Assembly (NCBI GenBank): GCA_937935995.1
Contig: CALGXF010000050.1
Span: 1-11,868 of the forward strand
Direction: 5' to 3'
DNA length: 11,868 bases
DNA from: an uncultured Alphaproteobacteria bacterium
Lineage (GTDB): Bacteria > Pseudomonadota > Alphaproteobacteria > CAAHEQ01 > UBA3637
Position 1 is the stretch's first letter; each line of letters starts with the position of its first letter. Below are positions 7,048-11,868 of the stretch, piece after piece. Made by a program: the position numbers and the translations under genes. The notes under the pieces are model-generated. The model ran no database searches and was not told the origin of the DNA. It saw only the letters and a list, made by a program, of their open reading frames with translations.

Positions 7048-8100
7048 TTACACCACCGTCGGAAAAGGATACATTTTGGCATCAAAAGTTCGGAATAATA
7101 AATCCGTCATGTACTTTGCCACAACACGTTCATTAAAATCACGGCGATATTTCAAACATCCTTTTTTGGCAATGGCTTGCCGTTCTGCCGGATGATCAGC
7201 AAAATAACGGATTTTTTGACATAAATCTTCCGGATTTTCGTAAAAAACGACTTCATCCGCCGTAAACAATCGGTCAAATCCGGTGCGTTTATCCATAAAA
7301 CACAAAAGCCCGTTCCCCATCATGTGCGCTATTCTGTCAGACGAATAAAGGTACACATCATTGCGCCGACTGATATTCAGCCCCATTCCCGAATAAGCAA
7401 ACGATTTTTGATAACAAGCGCCGTTCAATCGTGTTTCGGCACTCATTCCGGCAAAAAATAATTTTAATCCGGGCAATTTACGCCGAAGATAGGAAACAAC
7501 TTCTTTTGCCGGGATTTCCCGGTCACCGAACTGCCGCGTTCCGTTGCCCGCACAATAATAAACATCCGCCGTCGGCTGCGGCTCTTCAAACATATTCATG
7601 CTTTCAATGGATTCATCCGTCGGGTTCGGCAAAAAACCGACAATATTTCCCGGCCGTTTAAATTGTCTTAAAAGCGTTTCATCTCCGGTCGTTACAAGCG
7701 TAATATCAACCACGTCTAATTTAGAGGCAATTCTGTCAATATTCCCTTGTTCGCATTCGGGTAAAATCCAATCCACATTGTATTGTAAAATCCGAATGTC
7801 CGGCAGCAATGCCCTAATCTGAGCCAACGTTTTCGGATAAATCGTATCCGCGTGACCCAAAATAATTGCATCCGGCAACGTTTTCAAACAATAATCCACC
7901 AAATGACGATTCAATCGCCACAAACCGATTTGTTTGCAAAAACCAAAACTGAAATACCGCAACAAATCGCGATCATTATAATTTAAAACGTTATATCCGT
8001 TCCGCGTTAACCCGTTGGAAATCTTGGGAGCAATCTGGTTCATAAAACAGCGTTTTAGCTTTAACTGATTAAATTGCCCGATGTGCAAAATTGTTTTCAT
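7048..8100 (-). CDS. CgeB-like family glycosyltransferase (paralogue B)
   Basis: This 350-residue GT-B-like glycosyltransferase is clearly paralogous to the protein at 3382-4461. Shared landmarks in the same order are LxNGLxRNG (28-35), the YxDRDLxRxFxFG block, GHxDTI, NVDWI, VGFLPNP (154-160), YCAG, MGLNxSRxNDxYLYxSDRxAHxMGNG (239-264), FYxxPxDL and a C-terminus in YPxPTxV. GGAGG (8107-8111 region) lies 6 bases before the ATG at 8100. It is cotranscribed with the GT2 gene that follows without a gap. It is preceded by a 400-bp stretch containing a structured RNA candidate, a small ORF and a palindrome. It probably acts in the same glycan pathway as its paralogue, perhaps on a successive residue; substrate unknown. 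Confidence 0.88.
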   Translation of the reverse strand: MKTILHIGQFNQLKLKRCFMNQIAPKISNGLTRNGYNVLNYNDRDLLRYFSFGFCKQIGLWRLNRHLVDYCLKTLPDAIILGHADTIYPKTLAQIRALLPDIRILQYNVDWILPECEQGNIDRIASKLDVVDITLVTTGDETLLRQFKRPGNIVGFLPNPTDESIESMNMFEEPQPTADVYYCAGNGTRQFGDREIPAKEVVSYLRRKLPGLKLFFAGMSAETRLNGACYQKSFAYSGMGLNISRRNDVYLYSSDRIAHMMGNGLLCFMDKRTGFDRLFTADEVVFYENPEDLCQKIRYFADHPAERQAIAKKGCLKYRRDFNERVVAKYMTDLLFRTFDAKMYPFPTVV

Positions 8101-8113
8101 ACCTTGCCTCCAA

Positions 8114-8215
8114 CTATATACTTTTAGGTGTGTTTATAAATTTATAAACAACCTGTAATACATAATTTTGTGTTTGGCAAGGGGGTGTACATACGATGTT
8201 ATAATTTATTTTCAT
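8114..8215 (-). CDS. Possible 33-residue leader or small protein
   Basis: An ATG at 8215 opens 33 codons ending in TAG at 8114-8116, 13 bases before the paralogue B start. AAAAGGAG (8224-8231 region) lies 8 bases upstream, as good as any ribosome binding site in the window. The peptide starts MKINYNIVC, has two Cys, and shows no transmembrane segment or known domain. It follows the structured RNA candidate directly and its DNA contains the 20-bp palindrome. It could be a leader peptide, a small protein, or the truncated start of a lost gene; chance is also possible given the length. Confidence 0.3.
   Translation of the reverse strand: MKINYNIVCTPPCQTQNYVLQVVYKFINTPKSI
8131..8150. promoter_or_regulatory. 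Perfect 20-bp palindrome, possible operator
   Basis: TGTTTATAAATTTATAAACA equals its own reverse complement over all 20 bases. Flanking AGGT and ACCT extend the symmetry with one bulged G at 8130. It sits 30 to 50 bases upstream of the paralogue B ATG. The TGT-N14-ACA form is typical of dimeric repressor sites; an RNA hairpin without a loop is less plausible. No second copy was noticed in the window. Confidence 0.45.
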
Positions 8216-8220
8216 ATCAT

Positions 8221-8472
8221 ATTCTCCTTTTGTTCAATGAACCGCCTTCAGATGAGGCGGTCGGGGAGTTGAACAGTCATAGAATATGAAATGACCCTCA
8301 CGCTTTTAAAGTTACCTTCTGGACATCGCGCAAGCTCCCCGACCACGAAACGTAATCGGGGATATATGCCGAGATTTGCAAAAAGCAATCTCAACTTTCG
8401 ATGTTATATCCTAACACCGCATATTCTGGGAGCTGTTCAGACTCCATGCCGAAACGGCACCTGTTCAGGATA
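8221..8472 (-). ncRNA. Structured leader RNA candidate with alternative stems
   Basis: On the minus strand, GGTCGGGGAG (8344-8335) can pair downstream with CTCCCCGACC (8268-8259), extended through an inner TTG/CAA to about 13 bp, or upstream with CCCCGA (8361-8356), 6 bp. These two pairings exclude each other. Other hairpins are TGCCG/CGGCA (8447-8459), GAGATTGC/GCAAATCTC (8371-8392) and ACCGCCT/AGGCGGT (about 8241-8261). The last competes with the end of the long stem and lies just before a ribosome binding site. No T-tract follows it, so translation control or a stable RNA fits better than transcription termination. Another possibility is the right end and guide RNA of an IS200/IS605-type element that has lost its protein genes. 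No known family was recognised. Confidence 0.4.
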
Positions 8473-8500
8473 AAGAAAATCGTATTTAAATGCAAGTTTT

Positions 8501-9424
8501 TTAAAGCAGGCTTTTTAAATGCTTTTCGACTTTTTGATAAGTTTCGAACACATAATCCGCCAAAGCCGGCAACAACGGCGGCTGTGCAATAAAGTCATCG
8601 TAATGTTTCGGATGCGCATGTAAATCGGAAATGGTTTCTAAAACTTTTGAATTATCGGCGCCTTGATTCCAAAACAAAATAGCTTCCTGATTAACCAAAC
8701 CCGGTTCGACATTGTTATCTGATCCCCAATAAATCGGAACTGAGCGCGCCATGAACGCTTCAAAAGTTTTTTCCGTGACATATCCCGGACTGTTACTGTT
8801 TTCCGGACAGATAGAAAATTGAAACTGCCGCAAGTATTGAATTTTTTGATTATGAAACACTTGCCACAACCGGTCATCATTATGGCAAAACGGACCGGCA
8901 CAAGAAACAGGGGCAATCGGATTAATCGCATCAAACAATTCTCGACGCAACCCCGTATCCCCTTCGTGCCGGGCAATCAAGCTTGCAAAATCCGTTTTTG
9001 TATATCGAGCTTGATTAAAAGCGTCTACTTTTTGATGCAACTCTTCCAATGTTTCCGTGCCGTTAAACATATACGCAATCCACAAAGGAAACCGAATGTA
9101 TTTCGGATGGTCTAAATAATCAAATCCCATCGACAAAACTGTATCCGACAAAGCATGATCTGCATAATCCGGATACCGTTTGACATTTTCACCGGTATAA
9201 AAAATCTTTTTCTCACGGCGATTAAACCAAAATGTTCGCCGTTTTCCGAAAACCGAAACAAAGCTGAACTGCCGAGCATCTTCTGCCCCCAGCCGCGCCG
9301 TTAAAAATCGGGCAAACCACCCTTCGGTATCCGTGCTTACCCACCAATTGTAATGTTTAATGCCGTGAATCGGAATGCCTCTGTACGTGCTTTGGAAACG
9401 TCTGATTTTTCGTGCAATGCTCAT
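8501..9424 (-). CDS. GT10 alpha-1,3/4-fucosyltransferase
   Basis: This 307-residue enzyme is predicted to transfer L-fucose from GDP-fucose to GlcNAc/Glc (alpha-1,3 or alpha-1,4) on a surface glycan, in the cytoplasm. The C-terminal donor domain carries the family hallmark: FQFSICPENSNSPGYVTEKT (201-220) followed by AFMARSVPIYWGS (223-235), very close to the bacterial FucT signature FxxxxENSxxxGYVTEK...PIYWG. The N-terminal half has KIFYTGEN (73-80), the usual GT10 acceptor-domain element. It lacks the heptad repeats seen at the C-terminus of Helicobacter FucT. The start is ATG 9424, with AAAGGGA 7 bases upstream and a good promoter. No GDP-fucose synthesis genes lie in the window. The fold and family are firm; linkage and acceptor are inferred. 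Confidence 0.93.
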   Translation of the reverse strand: MSIARKIRRFQSTYRGIPIHGIKHYNWWVSTDTEGWFARFLTARLGAEDARQFSFVSVFGKRRTFWFNRREKKIFYTGENVKRYPDYADHALSDTVLSMGFDYLDHPKYIRFPLWIAYMFNGTETLEELHQKVDAFNQARYTKTDFASLIARHEGDTGLRRELFDAINPIAPVSCAGPFCHNDDRLWQVFHNQKIQYLRQFQFSICPENSNSPGYVTEKTFEAFMARSVPIYWGSDNNVEPGLVNQEAILFWNQGADNSKVLETISDLHAHPKHYDDFIAQPPLLPALADYVFETYQKVEKHLKSLL

Positions 9425-9446
9425 TTGTTTTTCCCTTTAAAAGAGC

Positions 9447-9475
9447 ATCATACAAAAAAAGCTGGATACAATCAA
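9447..9475 (-). promoter_or_regulatory. Sigma70-type promoter for the fucosyltransferase
   Basis: On the minus strand TTGATT (9475-9470) and TATGAT (9452-9447) are separated by 17 bases. Transcription should start near 9440, giving a leader of about 16 bases. Its -35 box overlaps a metK -10-like hexamer on the other strand, so the two divergent genes may compete for polymerase. Confidence 0.7.
9467..9472 (+). promoter_or_regulatory. Possible metK -10 element
   Basis: TACAAT (five of six consensus bases) lies 39 bases before the metK ATG. The -35 position (9444-9449) is poor. It is the best candidate in the 87-bp divergent gap. I see no SAM-responsive riboswitch, and the room left for one is small. 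Confidence 0.3.
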
Positions 9476-9511
9476 GCAAATTAGGGTAAGATGAGAAAAA
9501 AGGAGTTGGAC

Positions 9512-10663
9512 ATGAATCGCTATTTATTGACTTCCGAATCTGTTGCCGAAGGGCATCCGGACAAAGTTTGCGACCAAATTTCAGATGCTGTTTTGGATTT
9601 AATGCTGGAAAAAGACCCGTACGCCCGCGTTGCCGTCGAAGCGATGGCCACAACCGGCCGTGTTATTTTAGCCGGTGAAACACGCATAAACGCAGACATA
9701 TCCCCTGCCGAAATCGAACAAACCGTCCGAAGCGTTGTTCAAAACATCGGATACGAACAACCGGGATTTGACTGGCGCACGATTCAAATTGAAAATTATC
9801 TGCATACACAAAGCGCCGACATTGCCTTGGGCGTTGACCGTGACGGTGCCGGTGACCAAGGCATCATGTTCGGATATGCAACAAACGAATGTCCGGATAC
9901 GCATTTCATGCCGGCGCCGATTTTTTATGCGCACTTGCTTTTGAAAAATCTAGCCCACAAAAGGCATATCGGTTTTTTAAAAGGATTGGAACCGGATGCC
10001 AAAAGCCAAATAACCTTTGTCTATGAAAATGATAAACCGATTGCTGTTGATAACGTGGTTGTATCGACACAACACACTGCCGATACATCTGTTGAAACCG
10101 TTCGCGAAATGGTGCTTCAAACGATAGCGGAAACCATCCCTCAATCGTTGTTTTGTGGTGAAAACAAAATTCTCATCAACCCGACGGGACGATTTGTCAT
10201 CGGCGGCCCCGAAGGCGATACCGGTTTGACGGGACGTAAAATCATCGTTGATACCTATGGTGGCGCGGCACCGCACGGTGGTGGGGCTTTTTCCGGCAAA
10301 GACGCCACCAAAGTCGACCGAACGGCTGCTTACATGGCGCGGTACATTGCAAAAAATATCGTCGCCGCCGGGATGGCCGACAAATGTTTGATTCAATTAT
10401 CCTATGCAATCGGCATGACACATCCGCTTTCCGTTTATGTCAATACGTCAGGAACGGGCAAAATACCGGATGAACAGCTCACCCGTTTGATTGAAAAAGA
10501 AATTGATTTGACACCCAAAGGCATGCGTCAAAAGCTGGCGTTAAACAAACCGATTTTCCTGCCGACGGCTGCTTATGGCCATTTCGGACGAACACCGCAA
10601 CCTGACGGTACTTTTTCATGGGAAAAAACAGACTTGACAGCCGTTTTTCAAAAATCAATTTGA
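9512..10663 (+). CDS. metK: S-adenosylmethionine synthetase (methionine adenosyltransferase)
   Basis: This enzyme makes S-adenosylmethionine from L-methionine and ATP, releasing phosphate and pyrophosphate; it is cytoplasmic and forms a tetramer in the family. The protein is 383 residues, matching the usual bacterial length of about 384. Signatures are complete: GHPDKVCDQISD (14-25) with the catalytic His15, the GAGDQGIMFGYA loop (112-123), GRFVIGGPEGDTGLTGRKII (226-245), DTYGG (247-251) and GGGAFSGKDATKVDR (256-270). ATG 9512 is chosen because AAAAAGGAG (9496-9504) lies 7 bases upstream; the in-frame ATG at 9491 would add seven residues that include the ribosome binding site. It is divergent from the fucosyltransferase, and its 3' end overlaps the next gene by 9 bases, tail to tail. 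It is housekeeping, with no link to the glycan locus expected. Confidence 0.98.
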   Translation: MNRYLLTSESVAEGHPDKVCDQISDAVLDLMLEKDPYARVAVEAMATTGRVILAGETRINADISPAEIEQTVRSVVQNIGYEQPGFDWRTIQIENYLHTQSADIALGVDRDGAGDQGIMFGYATNECPDTHFMPAPIFYAHLLLKNLAHKRHIGFLKGLEPDAKSQITFVYENDKPIAVDNVVVSTQHTADTSVETVREMVLQTIAETIPQSLFCGENKILINPTGRFVIGGPEGDTGLTGRKIIVDTYGGAAPHGGGAFSGKDATKVDRTAAYMARYIAKNIVAAGMADKCLIQLSYAIGMTHPLSVYVNTSGTGKIPDEQLTRLIEKEIDLTPKGMRQKLALNKPIFLPTAAYGHFGRTPQPDGTFSWEKTDLTAVFQKSI

Positions 10664-11868
10664 TACAACCGCGCAAGTCCCATTGACATCTTGTTGTCCA
10701 TCTGCACAACATAAATCACCAACTGTCAGCGTCTTATCCGTATCACAAATGCATGTTTCTGTTACCGATTGGCCGTAAATACAGTGACGTTTTCCCGTTT
10801 CCGCATCAACCGGCGCACATTCGGACAAGGAAACGCGCCCGCAATTCGTTCCGTCATAATCACATATTGATCCGCAAGGCATGCCATCATAATAACAAAC
10901 CGTTGACATAGAACTGTTATAAACACAGGTCATCATTCCATCGGAGCATCCCCAAAAATCACCGATTGAAACAGATACGGGCTTATACGAAAATCCGGCT
11001 GGGCAACCCGGATCCGTACAATTCCCGGTATCGCACTGCAGACTTTCCGCCTTACATCCGGTTCCGCAGACTGTTTCTCCTTTATAGCAAATTCCGGTAT
11101 TTTTGTAATCACAACAAATATCGTCATGACAACACAATTTTGTTTCTTGATGATACGTTGTTCCGTCGGGACACGGATTAGCATCCAAACAAGCCTCGTC
11201 GCAATCAGGCGGGTTCAAACAACCGGTATCACATACGTTATTTAACGATTCTTTCCAACATCTCCATAAAGAGGGCTCTTTGTTTGCATACGCATAGGGT
11301 GTGCAATAAAACCCGTCATATTGGCAAAAAGCGTAATCACTGGACGAAACAAAGAAAGTACCGTTTCCGGGACAGACATTTTTATCACATGAGTACCGTG
11401 TACATTGCAAAGAAACAGGATCTGCCGAACAACACGGCCGATTTGAAGAGCCATCTTCCATAAAACACAAAACATAATTCAAGGCTTTTCCGTTGTAGTA
11501 ACAAGATGAGTTCGGAATATGGCAGCCGAAACGATATCCGCCAGCATATCGTCCGTCATGAGCAAACGCCTCAAAACTTGTCCCGACCGGACAGGAATCG
11601 GCATAACAAATACCATACAAACAATTCCGCCCGGTAGAATCACATTGATACCCACAAAACTTGTCATTAATATAACAGTTGTAGCTTGTCGGCCCGCCCG
11701 TGCATTTAATTTGATGACATACGCCGTTAAGGGGCGTGTATCCGGATTGACAACACAAGTTCGCTTCTTCAAAATAATACGGCGCATCCGCTGGACATTT
11801 ACATGTGCCAGTCTGTGCATCCGGCACCATGTTGTTCGGACATCCGCATGTCGTTGTCTCATCACATG
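10655..11868 (-). CDS. Second cysteine-rich protein, C-terminal part (5' end beyond window)
   Basis: The frame is open from the stop codon TGA (10655-10657) to the right edge, at least 403 residues, with 54 Cys by hand count (about 13%). The Met encoded at 11830 is internal: codons before it (CDETTTCGCP) are also Cys-rich and there is no ribosome binding site. Segments include SGYTPLNGVC, CDSTGRNCLYGIC, GCHIPNSSCYYNG, SVGDLCCADGQ-like CC pairs and repeated CxYDGxxCG elements, such as CYYDGMPCG followed by CDYDGTNCG. The style resembles the protein at 52-3357 (short disulfide modules, many CC, CxxGxxC) but has more aromatics and fewer exact repeats. A prepilin-type N-terminus outside the window is expected by analogy but not seen. 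The function is unknown; probably exported and disulfide-stabilised. Confidence 0.85.
   Translation of the reverse strand, partial: CDETTTCGCPNNMVPDAQTGTCKCPADAPYYFEEANLCCQSGYTPLNGVCHQIKCTGGPTSYNCYINDKFCGYQCDSTGRNCLYGICYADSCPVGTSFEAFAHDGRYAGGYRFGCHIPNSSCYYNGKALNYVLCFMEDGSSNRPCCSADPVSLQCTRYSCDKNVCPGNGTFFVSSSDYAFCQYDGFYCTPYAYANKEPSLWRCWKESLNNVCDTGCLNPPDCDEACLDANPCPDGTTYHQETKLCCHDDICCDYKNTGICYKGETVCGTGCKAESLQCDTGNCTDPGCPAGFSYKPVSVSIGDFWGCSDGMMTCVYNSSMSTVCYYDGMPCGSICDYDGTNCGRVSLSECAPVDAETGKRHCIYGQSVTETCICDTDKTLTVGDLCCADGQQDVNGTCAVVSN

Larger units (their letters stand above)
8101..8500. other. 400-bp stretch without a long gene
   Basis: Between the fucosyltransferase stop codon (8501-8503) and the paralogue B start (8100) there is no long protein gene. 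Read on the minus strand, it holds in order a weak promoter-like pair (8467-8495), several hairpins, three mutually complementary segments (8356-8361, 8331-8344, 8259-8271), a GC-rich hairpin (8241-8261 region), a ribosome binding site (8224-8229), a 33-codon ORF (8114-8215) and a 20-bp palindrome (8131-8150). I could not match it to a known RNA family. It is either a regulatory leader or the remnant of a mobile element. Confidence 0.6.

Noticed and set aside
8221..8472. tmRNA, 6S RNA, SRP RNA or RNase P RNA as identity of the structured region.
   Set aside because: None of the conserved cores I know for those RNAs is visible, such as the SRP tetraloop region, the tmRNA acceptor and tag frame, or the RNase P conserved ends.
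8503..8514. AAAGC-AG-GCTTT as a terminator for the fucosyltransferase gene.
   Set aside because: Stem of 5 bp with a 2-base loop, and it lies within the end of the coding region without a following T-tract on the minus strand.
8291..8592. Rightward open frames of about 60 codons across the 8101-8500 gap and the end of the fucosyltransferase gene.
   Set aside because: No ribosome binding site, no recognisable domain; one runs into the opposite strand of a clear gene.
9491..9511. Extended metK start at the ATG at 9491.
   Set aside because: The added codons contain the AAAAAGGAG ribosome binding site, and MetK proteins normally begin just before YLLTSESVAEGHPDK.
11479..11865. Arg/Met-rich open frame on the minus strand near the right edge.
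   Set aside because: It is a shadow of the Cys-rich frame, which is itself open through the edge and has coherent composition.

Overview
The window looks like a chromosomal segment of an uncultured, probably gut-associated alphaproteobacterium. The main clue is the prepilin-type N-terminus of the first gene (residues around GRSMIEMLGVL, then a hydrophobic stretch ending YAMNKH). From memory, this is a family signature of the many cysteine-rich 'type IV pilin-like' proteins in gut Alphaproteobacteria assemblies. No rRNA or taxonomic marker was available to confirm it, so the placement is an inference. Translation fits the standard code and most genes have AAGGAG-type ribosome binding sites.

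Layout. (1) 52-3357 (+) encodes a 1101-residue protein with a class III (prepilin) signal, a pilin-like N-domain and then about 900 residues of cysteine repeats (about 184 Cys by hand count). It contains three tandem 195-bp repeats, five LxCGxCE...NYxTCxC units, a block of CC-x5-C-x4-CC-x5-C-x7 units and C-terminal CCPAGGT units. (2) 3356-3383 is a perfect 12-bp hairpin flanked by A6 and T6 that serves as a shared bidirectional terminator. (3) 3382-5137 (-) is a two-gene, translationally coupled unit: a ParB/Srx-like small protein followed by a CgeB-like glycosyltransferase. (4) 5263-6300 (+) is a GT4 glycosyltransferase with a good sigma70-type promoter. (5) 6262-8100 (-) holds a second CgeB-like glycosyltransferase, paralogous to the first, immediately followed by a WaaE/KdtX-like GT2 glycosyltransferase. 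(6) 8101-8500 has no long gene. On the minus strand it carries an elaborate set of complementary segments, a 33-codon ORF with a strong ribosome binding site, and a perfect 20-bp palindrome. (7) 8501-9424 (-) is a GT10 alpha-1,3/4-fucosyltransferase with its own promoter. (8) 9512-10663 (+) is metK, complete. (9) 10655 to the right edge (-) is the C-terminal part of a second cysteine-rich protein whose start lies outside the window.

How the parts may work together. Five glycosyltransferases, one of them predicted to use GDP-fucose, plus a ParB-like protein form a surface-glycan locus for lipopolysaccharide core, O-antigen, capsule or protein glycan. Large disulfide-rich proteins lie on both sides; one is clearly anchored or exported by a pilin/pseudopilin route and the other probably is. 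A shared role in building the cell surface is an inference from proximity only. metK is housekeeping and appears to be a bystander.
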